From positions 736,908 through 800,907 of the forward strand of contig NZ_BOPG01000012.1 in the NCBI RefSeq assembly GCF_016863635.1: a stretch of 64,000 nucleotides of DNA. Direction: 5' to 3'. Position 1 is the first letter of the stretch. Every line of letters begins with the position of its first letter. Under the pieces are notes generated by a model, which had not been told where the DNA came from, searched no databases, and saw nothing but the letters and a program-made list of their open reading frames with translations. This document shows, in pieces, positions 24,478 through 33,202 of this stretch. The stretch comes from Virgisporangium aurantiacum (GTDB lineage: Bacteria; Actinomycetota; Actinomycetes; Mycobacteriales; Micromonosporaceae). Made by a program: the position numbers and the translations under genes.

Positions 24478-27258
24478 CGTCGGCGGCAGCCGCACGGGAT
24501 AGGTGTCGTTGGTCAGGTAGCGGCCCAGCAGGTTGCCGGACCACCGGTCACCGATTTCCTCGCTGACGCCGCCCGGCAGCGACGACTCCGCCCGCATGCC
24601 GACCGCCGCCGGCTGGGCCACGAACCGGCGGGCCGGTGCGAACCGCATGACGAACCCGTCGGCGTTGTCGGCGCGCGAGTTGAAGTTCGCGACGTCGACC
24701 GTGTACAGGCCGCCGTCGACCGGCAGCCCGGCCAACCCGGGCAGCGGTGACCGCACCGGGTTGCCGACCGAGGGCACCGAGTACGGGGCACCGAGCGGCG
24801 ACGCGAACGTCACGCGGTGCAGCCGGCCCCACCGGTACGCGTCCTGGTCGGTCGCGCGGCCGAACGCGGTGGCGAACCGGTCTCCGGCGAGCAGGTCGAG
24901 CGACTCCGCCATGCCGCGCAGCAGCAGCACGTCGCGGCGGTCGGCGGGGTCCGCGACGCCGGGGAGCGCGAAGAAGTCGATGCCCGAGGCGCCGACGCCC
25001 TGGCGCTTGTCGAAGTCGGCCAGGAGCTTCTTCAGGGTCTTGAACGAGTCCCGGTCGTTGGGGACGGGCAGGTCCGGCGAGATCCGGTTCAGCGGCGCGT
25101 CGATGACGGTCCGGAACGTCCGGCCCCGCCACAGGGTGTAGAGCGTGGCGGCGATGCTCTCGTCGACCTCCTGCCGCGTCGGCGGGTCGAGCCGGCCGTC
25201 CCGGTCGGCGGCGTCGTACCCCTCCGGGATGCCGGTCGGCGTCGTGTACCGCCACCGGGCCAGCCGGCCGACCGCCTCGATGACGCGCCGGTCGGCCGCG
25301 AGCGCGGCGAGTTCCGGCGTCCTGCTGGCGCGGGCAGGGTCGCGGGCACCGTCGAGGGCCGCGGTGAGGTACGGCGTGAAGAACTGCGCGTCGAGCAGGG
25401 TCGTGTCGGCCTGCTGGTTCTTCACGTCCTCGACGGTGACCCGGCCGGCGCCGTGCGCGGTGGCCGTCCGGAGCAGGTCGGTGACCCGGCCGGCCCGCTG
25501 GCCGTCGTAGACGACACCGAGGTAGAAGATGCCGCCGCCGGGCCGGAACTGGTTCAGCAGGTCGTTGTCCAGCGTGTTGCCGGCCGGATCGTTGTTCGCG
25601 GTCACGATGACGCCGGTGGGCGGGTCGACCACCTGCGGCATCTCGGTGAACGGCAGCACCTGGAACGGCACCGCCTGGTCCGCCGGCCGCCGGTTGGTGA
25701 GCGGCAGCCATTCGTTGCCGCCGGTGCCGTCGCGCAGCTGGAACGGCGGGTTTCCGCGCACGGCGCCGGCCTGCAGGTCCTCCCGCAACGGCTGCTCGCC
25801 GCTGGTGAAATGGGCGATGTGGCCGCGCGCGTCGGCGTAGGTGAAGTTCTGCGAGCCGACGTCGAAGAAGCGCAACGCGTTACGGAAGTCGTCGACGTCG
25901 CGGGCGGTGTCGATGAGCCGGAACGCGTCCAGTTCGCGGGTGGCCGAGAACCCGGTGTACTGCACCGACAACGCGGTTCCGGCCGCCGGGTCCATCGTCA
26001 GCAGCGGGCCGTTGTTGCGGCGGGGCACCACGAGCGTCCGCGCGGGGATCGCGCCGCCCGGCGGAACGACGGCGACCGCGCCGGTGCGGGTGTTGACGCG
26101 GAACGTCTCGTCGATCGCCTGCACGTGCTCCAGCCGCCCCTGGTACACGGTGGACAGTCCGCTGGGCGACGCGGGATCGGTGCGGAGCTGCTCGACGAAC
26201 GTGTCCGTGACGTCCATCGGGTTCATCGTGGCGCCCCAGACGACGTCGCGGTTGTGGCCGAGGACGACGAACGGGCTGCCCGGGAACCCGTCGCCCGCGG
26301 TCTCGAAACCGGCGCCGTGCAACCCGATCGGGTACGCGACCGACGGCGCCTCCGCCGCCAGGTGCGGGTCGCTGGCCAGGATCGGCCGTCCGGTCGCCGT
26401 GTGCCGGCCGCCGACGACCCACGAGTTCGAACCGTGGTGGACCTCGCGGTCGAGCGCGTCGGCGATCACCGGCACCTGCTCGACGCGGCGCTGGTAGTCG
26501 GCCGCGAGCGCCAACGCCGACGCGGGAATCTCCGTGGGAGCGGCAGCGGCGGCGGTTCCGGCGGACGTGGCGTTCCGGGGGTGCCGGCCGATGGCGTCGG
26601 GAACGGTGGCCGCCGGGGTGAACGGCTCGACGCGGAACAGGTCCTCGCGCACCGCTGCCGCGCCGTCGAATCCGGCCTTCGCGCCCGCCGTCCGGTAGGC
26701 CTGTGCGATGAGCGTGCGGTCGATGTCGAGGTCGAACGACAGCCCGAACGCGATCAGCTTGATGACCGCCAGGCTGTCGACCGGCGTCCACGGGTCCACT
26801 GTGGACAGTTTCAGCGACCGGTACTGCCCGGGCAGGTCGTGCCGGGCGACGAACGCGTTCACCCCGTCGGCGTACGCCCGCAGCGCGCCCTGCGTCTCGG
26901 GCGACTGGGCCGGCAGGCCGCGTTCGGCGGCGCGGCGCAGGCCGATCGTGCGCATCTGGACGTCACCGGGCAGGGCCGACTCGCCGAGCAGTTCGGCCAG
27001 CGTGCCGGACGCGGTGCGGCGACTCACGTCCATCTGGAACAGCCGGTCGTCGGCGTGCACCCAGCCCTGGAGGTAGAACAGGTCGTACGGGTCGGTCGCC
27101 CGGAGGTGCGGCACCCCGTCGACGTCCCGGACGATCGACCCGGCCCCGCGCAGGCCGGGAACCTCGACCGTATCCTCGGCGGACGCCCTGTCGGGAACAG
27201 CCGCCACAGCCGCCGCCAGCAGGCCGACCGAGAACAACGCGACGCGCGATCTGCGCAT
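24433..27258 (-). CDS. Secreted penicillin acylase family protein (N-terminal nucleophile hydrolase)
   Basis: 941 residues with a signal peptide (VALFSVGLLAAAVAAVPDRASA) and a GAGGAG ribosome binding site. It is a penicillin/acyl-homoserine-lactone acylase precursor (S45 family) that cleaves itself to expose a serine. The cleavage motif HHGSNSWVVGG puts the nucleophile at Ser277. VLGHNRDVVWGATMN, a conserved HN-x-x-W-G segment of the beta chain, and the late NNDPAGN motif are also present. Likely substrates are fatty-acyl amides such as quorum signals or lipopeptides; beta-lactams are possible. The convergent methyltransferase gene overlaps the last 45 bases. One exact GTCCACTGTGGAC palindrome lies at 26794-26806. 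Confidence 0.92.
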   Translation of the reverse strand: MRRSRVALFSVGLLAAAVAAVPDRASAEDTVEVPGLRGAGSIVRDVDGVPHLRATDPYDLFYLQGWVHADDRLFQMDVSRRTASGTLAELLGESALPGDVQMRTIGLRRAAERGLPAQSPETQGALRAYADGVNAFVARHDLPGQYRSLKLSTVDPWTPVDSLAVIKLIAFGLSFDLDIDRTLIAQAYRTAGAKAGFDGAAAVREDLFRVEPFTPAATVPDAIGRHPRNATSAGTAAAAAPTEIPASALALAADYQRRVEQVPVIADALDREVHHGSNSWVVGGRHTATGRPILASDPHLAAEAPSVAYPIGLHGAGFETAGDGFPGSPFVVLGHNRDVVWGATMNPMDVTDTFVEQLRTDPASPSGLSTVYQGRLEHVQAIDETFRVNTRTGAVAVVPPGGAIPARTLVVPRRNNGPLLTMDPAAGTALSVQYTGFSATRELDAFRLIDTARDVDDFRNALRFFDVGSQNFTYADARGHIAHFTSGEQPLREDLQAGAVRGNPPFQLRDGTGGNEWLPLTNRRPADQAVPFQVLPFTEMPQVVDPPTGVIVTANNDPAGNTLDNDLLNQFRPGGGIFYLGVVYDGQRAGRVTDLLRTATAHGAGRVTVEDVKNQQADTTLLDAQFFTPYLTAALDGARDPARASRTPELAALAADRRVIEAVGRLARWRYTTPTGIPEGYDAADRDGRLDPPTRQEVDESIAATLYTLWRGRTFRTVIDAPLNRISPDLPVPNDRDSFKTLKKLLADFDKRQGVGASGIDFFALPGVADPADRRDVLLLRGMAESLDLLAGDRFATAFGRATDQDAYRWGRLHRVTFASPLGAPYSVPSVGNPVRSPLPGLAGLPVDGGLYTVDVANFNSRADNADGFVMRFAPARRFVAQPAAVGMRAESSLPGGVSEEIGDRWSGNLLGRYLTNDTYPVRLPPTSVLTWEPVHRDVRR
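26794..26806. repeat. GTCCACWGTGGAC palindrome, copy 5
   Basis: Exact copy inside the acylase gene encoding Ser-Thr-Val-Asp with Thr ACA. It is the last perfect copy in the window; a degraded relative (GTCTACTGTGGAC) lies at 30931-30943 in the CHAT gene. Confidence 0.7.
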
Positions 27259-27337
27259 CAGACACTCCTCACCTCGAAGTCGTATGAGGTTCGGTCGGCT
27301 GGGAGCGCCGGATCGTTGCGTAGGCAAAATTATTTCG

Positions 27338-27354
27338 CTGACACGATCTGTCAG
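27338..27354. promoter_or_regulatory. Perfect inverted repeat between acylase and DUF1579-like gene
   Basis: CTGACA-CGATC-TGTCAG has 6-bp perfect arms. It sits in an unusually AT-rich patch (27326-27336), 25 bp before the start of the plus-strand gene and 80 bp before the acylase start. It could control either gene. The arms resemble the MerR-type dyad at 3585-3600, but the spacing differs by one base. Confidence 0.5.
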
Positions 27355-27378
27355 GGGTCCGGCCGTAGCGTCCGGCCC

Positions 27379-27867
27379 ATGCTCACGAACGCCACGGTCA
27401 ACAACAACTTCGACTTCTTCGTCGGCACCTGGACCTCGACCCAGCGCCGCCGGCGGAAGATCCTCGCCGGCAGCCCCGCCGGCCCGGACGAGTGGTACGA
27501 GTTCCCCGGCCACACGAGGTGCTGGAGCCTGCTCGACCGCGCCGGAAACATCGACGAGGTCACCTTTCCGACACAGGGCTTCAGCGGCGTGACGCTGCGG
27601 CTGTACGACGCGACGAGCGACACCTGGTCGCTGTACTGGGTCAACAGCCGCACCGGAATCTCGCTGCCGCCGGTGGTCGGCCGGTTCGGCGACGACGGCC
27701 GCGGCGTCTTCGGGTGCGACGACGTCCACGAGGGCACGCCGATCCGGGTCCACTACATCTGGTCGGGGATCACCGACTCGTCGTGCCGCTGGGAGCAGGA
27801 GTTCTCCGCCGACAGCGGCACGACGTGGGAGACCAACTGGGTCGCCGACTTCACCCGGGTGGAGTGA
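27379..27867 (+). CDS. DUF1579-like lipocalin-type cytosolic protein
   Basis: 162 residues. The start NNNFDFFVGTWTSTQRRRRK resembles small lipocalin-like proteins annotated as DUF1579 or hypothetical, which begin with an F-x-x-GTW motif. Several beta strands follow (TLRLYDATSDTWSLYWVN, RVHYIWSGIT, CRWEQEFSADSG). There is no signal peptide. A TAGCGT element ends 7 bases before the ATG, with no ribosome binding site, so a leaderless mRNA is likely. Ligand and function are unknown. It is divergent from the acylase and convergent with the subtilase. Confidence 0.7.
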   Translation: MLTNATVNNNFDFFVGTWTSTQRRRRKILAGSPAGPDEWYEFPGHTRCWSLLDRAGNIDEVTFPTQGFSGVTLRLYDATSDTWSLYWVNSRTGISLPPVVGRFGDDGRGVFGCDDVHEGTPIRVHYIWSGITDSSCRWEQEFSADSGTTWETNWVADFTRVE

Positions 27868-27876
27868 GACCGGACC

Positions 27877-29418
27877 TCAGCACATCGGCGGCAGCCCGGG
27901 ATCCGGTGGGGTGTTCGGTTTCGCGTCGAGGGTCGTCAGCGTGACCGCCACACCCCCGCCGACCGCCGACGAGCATTTCGCGCCGGCGGCGGCGATGTCG
28001 GGCCAGGCCCGGTAGGCGGGCGTTCCCGGGTTCGCCGCCAGGTACTGGGCGAACAGGGCGGCGACGTACGGGCCCGCGTACGACGTGCCGTCGACCAGGG
28101 CCTGGCCCATCACGGGATCGGTGTCCACCGCGAAACTGACGCCGATCAGGTGCCGGGTCGACAGGTCGACGCCCGGCGCCCAGGCCTCGACCCAGGTGCC
28201 GAAGTTCGAGAAGTCGGCCCGCCGACCGGAGCGCGACCGCGACGTCCAGCCGCCGTTCTCGGCCCCCTCGGTGGTGTCGAGCGCGCCGACCGACAGCACC
28301 GACTCGTGGCCGAACGCGGCCGGGTAGTAGCGGCGGGACGTGTTGCGGTTGCCGGCCGACGCCACGATCAGCGTCTCCCGGTAGTGGTCCACCGCGTCGG
28401 CGACCATCTGCAGGCCCAGCGGCACCAGGTCGCCCCGCGTCGGGTTCAGCGGGTCGATGGCGCAGCCCGGGGTGCCGAACGCGGCCACGGCCAGGTCCGG
28501 CGACCGGGTGAGGTCGTGGGCGCGGCTCAGCGTCGACGCCATCCGGCGGGTCGCGGACTCCTCGGTCGGCACGCCGCTGGGCTCGGTGATCCGGACCGCC
28601 TCGACCGACGCGCCCGGCGCCACGGTGTTGAGGACGTCGGCGATCGCCACGCTGTGCCCGTTCCAGATCCGGTCGGCCACCAGCGCCGGCGCCTCGGCGT
28701 CGACGATCTCCACGTCGGAGCCGTCGAGGCGGGTGACGTTGGGCGGCCAGTTGCCGCGCTCGCGCACCGGCATGCCCATGTCGTAGACGGCGATCGTGGT
28801 CCCCGCGCCGATCGCGTCCGCGCGGTCCGGCGGCAGCACGGTCGTGGGCTCGGGCGGACCGTTCGGCCAGCTTTCCAGCGGGCCGCCGTCGGTGTCGCCG
28901 CCGTTGGGCGCCATCAGGTAGACGGGCGCGGCCGTCATGAGCGGCGGGGTCCACAGGGCGCGCGCGGTCCTGATGAGCGCCGCCGGCGCGGCGTGTTCCA
29001 GTTCGGCGTACCAGACCGGCTGCACCGTGTGGTCCGCGGTGAGGTCCGGGAACTCGACCTTCCCGATCGTGTCGATGCCGATGCCCGCGCCACCGTTGGC
29101 GTCGAGCGCCGACCGCAGCCGGGTGCGGACGTCGGGTTCGTCGAGCCAGGTGCGGATCGCGATCCGGTCCAGCCGGTACGCGACCGCCTGCGGCGGCTCC
29201 CCGCTGACGGGATCGGTGACCGCGCACGCCGTCACCGCGCTCTTGTCGACGTAGGCCGGCCCCTCGGCGAAGTGCGCGACCAGCGACTCCGCGGTGTCGG
29301 TTCCGCGTACCGGCGGCGGGTCGGCGTGCGCGGCCGTCGGGGTCAGCGGGTCTGCGGTCAGCAGGCCCGCGGTCAGCACAATGACACTGGCGAGTGTCTG
29401 TCTTCTTCGAAGCTTCAT
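27877..29418 (-). CDS. Secreted subtilisin-like (S8) protease of a CHAT-linked operon
   Basis: 513 residues with signal peptide SVIVLTAGLLTADPLTPTAAHA. The catalytic triad is visible as Asp213 (VYDMGMP), His255 (NGHSVAIADVL) and Ser446 (DGTSYAGPYVAALF), with the oxyanion Asn in ASAGNRN. A pro-region of about 180 residues precedes the catalytic domain. This branch of S8 is the one repeatedly found beside CHAT-domain genes in actinobacteria. It begins 18 bp after the small middle gene and forms the last cistron of a three-gene operon. The ribosome binding site is weak, so translation may depend on coupling. Confidence 0.88.
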   Translation of the reverse strand: MKLRRRQTLASVIVLTAGLLTADPLTPTAAHADPPPVRGTDTAESLVAHFAEGPAYVDKSAVTACAVTDPVSGEPPQAVAYRLDRIAIRTWLDEPDVRTRLRSALDANGGAGIGIDTIGKVEFPDLTADHTVQPVWYAELEHAAPAALIRTARALWTPPLMTAAPVYLMAPNGGDTDGGPLESWPNGPPEPTTVLPPDRADAIGAGTTIAVYDMGMPVRERGNWPPNVTRLDGSDVEIVDAEAPALVADRIWNGHSVAIADVLNTVAPGASVEAVRITEPSGVPTEESATRRMASTLSRAHDLTRSPDLAVAAFGTPGCAIDPLNPTRGDLVPLGLQMVADAVDHYRETLIVASAGNRNTSRRYYPAAFGHESVLSVGALDTTEGAENGGWTSRSRSGRRADFSNFGTWVEAWAPGVDLSTRHLIGVSFAVDTDPVMGQALVDGTSYAGPYVAALFAQYLAANPGTPAYRAWPDIAAAGAKCSSAVGGGVAVTLTTLDAKPNTPPDPGLPPMC

Positions 29419-29436
29419 GTGGTGTCGTCCATGTCG

Positions 29437-29889
29437 TCAGAGGAGAAGAAACCAGTCGGTGGTGACGGGTCCGAGGCGGAGCCGGGCGGGGCCGGAGCCC
29501 GGCCGGGCGAACGTGAACCGGCCGAGGTCGTCGACCGGTCGGGCCCGCGCCGGCCCGCGCACCCGCTCCAGGACGACCTCGACCGGGCCGCCCACCAGCA
29601 CCTGACCGTCCAGCCGGCCGTGGGCGGCGACCACCTCGACGGCGAGCGACCCGTCGCCGACCTCGAACACCAGCACGCCGCCGGGGTGCGCGGGTCCGCG
29701 CAGGCCGACCGGTTCGGCGACCGGTGGGTCGAGCAGTTCCGCGCGGACGGCGCCGGCGCCGGCGAACGAGGCGAAGGACAGGAGACCCTCGAAGCGGCCC
29801 GCCGGTGGACCGGCGCACCCGTCGAGGGCCATGCGCAGCTCGTCGAGCAGCCGCGCGTCCGGTCCTTCGGTCACGGTGCCAGGACCCAC
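29437..29889 (-). CDS. Small beta-rich protein between CHAT and subtilase genes
   Basis: 150 residues from GTG 29889; a TTG one codon upstream is in frame. AGCGGG precedes it by a suitable distance. A helix near the N terminus (ARLLDELRMALDG) is followed by what look like two beta-sandwich segments: VGDGSLAVEVVAAHGRLDGQ, then VEVVLERVRG..VDDLGRFTFARPG and the ending TTDWFLLL. From memory, similar small proteins accompany sigma-factor, CHAT or subtilase genes in actinobacteria; I know no defined function. It has no signal peptide. The tight spacing (19 and 18 bp to its neighbours) makes it an obligate member of the operon, perhaps an adaptor or substrate. Confidence 0.7.
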   Translation of the reverse strand: MGPGTVTEGPDARLLDELRMALDGCAGPPAGRFEGLLSFASFAGAGAVRAELLDPPVAEPVGLRGPAHPGGVLVFEVGDGSLAVEVVAAHGRLDGQVLVGGPVEVVLERVRGPARARPVDDLGRFTFARPGSGPARLRLGPVTTDWFLLL

Positions 29890-29908
29890 CAACGGCCCGC
29901 TGGATACA

Positions 29909-32515
29909 TCAGGTCGTACCGAACGCGGCGAGACACGCCGCTGTCAGGTGGGCGTCCGCGTCGGGGGCGAGGTCGGCCAGCGCCGCCGCCGGTGACACCC
30001 CGGCCGCGATCCGCGCGTGCAGCGCGGTCATCACGTCGCGGGTCGTGGCGGTGTCGGGCAGCGCGCAGACGGCGGCGACCAGGCTGCGGGTCCCGTGCGT
30101 GAGCAGCGTCGCCGACAGGCCGAGCAGCCCGTCGCCGGCGTGGATCCCGACACCGGTGTGGCAGCCGGAGAGCACGACGATCGCCGGCAGGCGCGGCACC
30201 CGCTCCAGGTCGAAGACGTACAGCGGACCGTCGGCCAGCTCCAGCGACGACCACAGCGGGTTGTCGGGCCGCACGCGGGCGTGGCAGGCGAGGTGCGCGA
30301 CCGGGGCGCCGTCGAGCGCGGTGGTCACGGCGGCGGCGGTCGCCGCCGGTCCGGTGAGCAGGGACGCGCCGGGGTAGTGCGCCGCGACCGCGACGGCCTC
30401 GGGCGCGGCCTCCAGCAGTCGCGGACCGGACACCACGACCGGCGGCCGGACCGGCGACCCGGTCGGCGCTGCCGGTGCGGTCGTCTCGGCCGCGTGCCAC
30501 CAGGTCGCCGACGGTGCGACCGCGACCGGACGGCGGGCCAGGCACGGCAGCAGATGCCAGGGGACCGCGTGCAGCGCGGCCGGCACGACAAGGACCACCG
30601 GCCCCTCGCCCCGGAACAGGTTCAGGACGACGTGATCGAGCCGCCCGAGCGCGCGTCTCATCAAATCCACGCGATCGCCGCGACCGGCGCGGAAGCCCCG
30701 CGGTGTGATCAGCGACCGCAGCGCGGACAGTGCCGTGGCCGCGGCGTCGACCACCGCGGCGGCCGGCCCGAGCGCGAAGAGCCGGGCCCGGCCGGCGGCG
30801 AGCCGCACGCCGACGAGGTGGCCGTCGACCTCCGCGAGCGCCACCAGCGTGCGCCCGGCGAGCGCCTCGCGCAGCGCGGGCAGGTCGGGAATCCGGCAGC
30901 CGCCGTCGCCGCCCGCCGCGAGCCGCAACTGTCTACTGTGGACGGTGCGTTCCAGGTCGCGCTGTCGACGCAGTAGATCAGTCGTGTCGTCGCCGGCGAC
31001 CTCGCGCTCGCGCACCAGCGTGCCGACCTCGCGCAGTTCGGCCAGGTCGGCGGCGAGATCCGGCCGGTCGGGCGGGCGGGCCGGCAGCCAGGTCGTGGAG
31101 CCGGCACGGACCCGCTCCATCCAGTCGAGCGCGCCGGCCGCCGACCGGTTCCGCAACGCGGCGCGCAGGCCGAGACGCGCCAGGTCGGCCGCGTGCACGG
31201 CGACCGCGGCCCGGGCGTCGGCCGCCGCGAGCGAGGACCGGTGCCGGCGCAGGTCGGCGAGCCCGGCACGGATCCGCCGGGTGGCGACCGACCGGTTGCC
31301 GGCGGCGAGAGCGCACCGGGCGCCGGCGTACGTCGCGAGCATGCGGATCTCGAAGATCCCGAGCCGATCGGACCGGCGGGCGCACTCCCGCGCGAGCCTG
31401 GCGGCCGTGTCCCGGTCGCCGTCGCCGGCGGCCGTTTCCGTTTCCTCCTTCTCCACCTTCTCGGCGGCGGCGATGGCGGCGAGCGCGAAGGCTGCCGCCG
31501 CACCCCGCGCGTTGCCGGCGGCGTCGAGTTCGGCGGCGAGCGTCGTCAGTTCGTCCGGATCGTTGCCGTCGCGGCAGCGGAACACCTCGAGCCGGGCAGT
31601 GCGTTCCCAGCCGGCGAGGCCCTGCGCGGCGAAGAACGACCGGGCCCGTTCGGCGAGTCCGGCCGCCGACTCGCGGTCGCCGTCGAGCATCCGGGCGCGG
31701 GCGCACAGCAGCCACGTCTCGGCCGCCTGCATGTGGTTGCCGGCGGCGGCGAGGCGGTCGGCGGTGGTCAGCGCGAGGTCCGTCGCCTCGGCGTTGAGAC
31801 CGGCGGCGAGCAGCACCTCGACCCGGTCGATCGCGACCTCCGGCGCGGAGTGGCCGAGCGCGTCGAACTGCTCGGCGGCGAGGTCGAGGTAGGTGAGCGC
31901 GCGGGGCAGGTCGCCGCGGCGGGCGTGCGCCCAGCCGAGCCCGTGATAACTCTCGGCGACGCCGAACGGGTGGCCCTCGCGCTCGAAGATCGCGCCGGCC
32001 TCGGTGTAGTCGGCGACCGCGCCGTCGCAGTCGCCCAGGTGGATCCGGATGACGCCGCGGTTGACGAGCACCTTGGCGACGTCCATGCACTGATCGAGGA
32101 CCGGCAGCGCCAACTCGTACGCGGCGAGCGCGGCCTTCTGGTCGCCGGTGCACTGGTGGATCACCGCGCGTTGCAGCGCGGCGTGGGTCTTCGCACGCGG
32201 CGGACCGGTCCGGTCGACCTCGTCGAGGTGGGCCATCGCCGCCTGCGGCCGGCCGGCGATCGCGACGACGACGGCGAGGCCCAGGCGGGCGTCCGCTTCG
32301 AGGTCCGGGTCGCCGCCCGCGCCGGCCAGGGCCCGGGTGAGGTCGTGCTCGGCCAGGTCGATCTCGCCGAGATGGCGACGGGCGCGGCCCCGGATCGAGA
32401 GGACGCGGCTGAGCCGGGCCGGATCCGTTTCGCCCGCGGCCAACCGGGTCGTCGCCGCGACGACCGCACGTGGATCGCGACTGGTGTCGGCTCGAAGCCG
32501 GTCGATGTCGTCCAC
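29909..32515 (-). CDS. TPR-CHAT protein (caspase-like protease)
   Basis: 868 residues starting at GTG 32515. About 450 N-terminal residues are TPR-type helical repeats (for example LGWAHARRGDLPRALTYLDLA). The last 300 form a CHAT (caspase HetF-associated with TPRs) protease domain. The catalytic dyad is His745 (AHLACHAR) and Cys785 (VVLSGCHTG), followed by GDGLLGLSATLLTHGTRSLVA, which is characteristic of the family. A TACCAT element 6 bases before the GTG and no ribosome binding site suggest a leaderless mRNA. It heads the operon with the small protein and the subtilase. Action on a partner protein after a signal is sensed by the TPR part is inference from other CHAT systems. Confidence 0.9.
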   Translation of the reverse strand: MDDIDRLRADTSRDPRAVVAATTRLAAGETDPARLSRVLSIRGRARRHLGEIDLAEHDLTRALAGAGGDPDLEADARLGLAVVVAIAGRPQAAMAHLDEVDRTGPPRAKTHAALQRAVIHQCTGDQKAALAAYELALPVLDQCMDVAKVLVNRGVIRIHLGDCDGAVADYTEAGAIFEREGHPFGVAESYHGLGWAHARRGDLPRALTYLDLAAEQFDALGHSAPEVAIDRVEVLLAAGLNAEATDLALTTADRLAAAGNHMQAAETWLLCARARMLDGDRESAAGLAERARSFFAAQGLAGWERTARLEVFRCRDGNDPDELTTLAAELDAAGNARGAAAAFALAAIAAAEKVEKEETETAAGDGDRDTAARLARECARRSDRLGIFEIRMLATYAGARCALAAGNRSVATRRIRAGLADLRRHRSSLAAADARAAVAVHAADLARLGLRAALRNRSAAGALDWMERVRAGSTTWLPARPPDRPDLAADLAELREVGTLVREREVAGDDTTDLLRRQRDLERTVHSRQLRLAAGGDGGCRIPDLPALREALAGRTLVALAEVDGHLVGVRLAAGRARLFALGPAAAVVDAAATALSALRSLITPRGFRAGRGDRVDLMRRALGRLDHVVLNLFRGEGPVVLVVPAALHAVPWHLLPCLARRPVAVAPSATWWHAAETTAPAAPTGSPVRPPVVVSGPRLLEAAPEAVAVAAHYPGASLLTGPAATAAAVTTALDGAPVAHLACHARVRPDNPLWSSLELADGPLYVFDLERVPRLPAIVVLSGCHTGVGIHAGDGLLGLSATLLTHGTRSLVAAVCALPDTATTRDVMTALHARIAAGVSPAAALADLAPDADAHLTAACLAAFGTT

Positions 32516-32586
32516 GGGCGGATGGTATGTGGCGCGCGCTGTCGCTTTCCTTCCACATGTGTCCGGGGTGCCTCGGGCGGGTCCGG

Positions 32587-32760
32587 TCAGGCCGCCAATC
32601 CGAGTCCCAGTGCGACGGCCACCACCCCGGTCGCCAGCGCGAGTACGAGCGCGCAGAACACCGTGATCTGCTGGCGGCGGGTCATCACCCATTCCTCCCG
32701 CAGCGCGATCCCGGGCGGAAGCGGGTGATCGATCGGGTGATCGACATCGTCGGCCATCAT
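32587..32760 (-). CDS. Small single-pass membrane protein
   Basis: 57 residues from ATG 32760, or 56 from the next ATG. A hydrophilic start is followed by one membrane helix (ITVFCALVLALATGVVAVALGLGL). TATCGT ends 6 bases before the ATG, fitting a leaderless transcript. It lies 71 bp upstream of the CHAT gene on the same strand and is divergent from the VOC gene. Its function is unknown; a link to the CHAT operon is possible from position only. Confidence 0.6.
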   Translation of the reverse strand: MMADDVDHPIDHPLPPGIALREEWVMTRRQQITVFCALVLALATGVVAVALGLGLAA

Positions 32761-32839
32761 TGTCCGACGATAAACCTCTCGCCGCGGGATCCGGGGATTC
32801 CGGACGCCGATCGTCCGGAACCGGCGGTAGCGTGCCGCC

Positions 32840-33196
32840 ATGGCTATCGCACGCTTCCCCAGCTTCGTCATCGACTGCGCCGACCCCGGTCGGCTCGCCA
32901 CGTTCTACGGCACGCTGCTGGGCTGGAACGTCAAGATCTCCGACGACTGGGGCGAGATCCGGTCGGACGACGGGCAGTGCATCTGCTTCCAGCCGGTGGA
33001 GAACTACAACCCACCGGTGTGGCCGACCCAGTCGGTGCCGCAGCAGATGCACCTCGACGTCATGGTCGAAGACTTCGAGACGGCCGAGCCAGCGGTGCTC
33101 GAACTCGGCGCGACCAAGCACGAGCACCAGCCCGGCGAGACGTTCCGGGTCTACCTCGACCCGGCCGGCCACCCGTTCTGCCTCTGCATCTCGTAG
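32840..33196 (+). CDS. VOC / glyoxalase-like domain protein
   Basis: 118 residues, a single vicinal-oxygen-chelate module of the Glyoxalase_6 type: FVIDCADPGRLATFYGTLLGW, MHLDVMVEDFETAE, DPAGHPFCLC. Such proteins bind a metal or a small ligand; many actinobacterial members have no known substrate. TAGCGT ends 6 bases before the ATG with no ribosome binding site, indicating leaderless translation. It ends 6 bp from the convergent oxidoreductase gene. Confidence 0.88.
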   Translation: MAIARFPSFVIDCADPGRLATFYGTLLGWNVKISDDWGEIRSDDGQCICFQPVENYNPPVWPTQSVPQQMHLDVMVEDFETAEPAVLELGATKHEHQPGETFRVYLDPAGHPFCLCIS

Positions 33197-33202
33197 AGAT
33201 TT

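Noticed and set aside
29437..29889. Middle protein of the CHAT operon as a bacterial gasdermin
   Set aside because: It is only 150 residues, beta-rich without an N-terminal hydrophobic lipidation segment, and so too short for known gasdermins.
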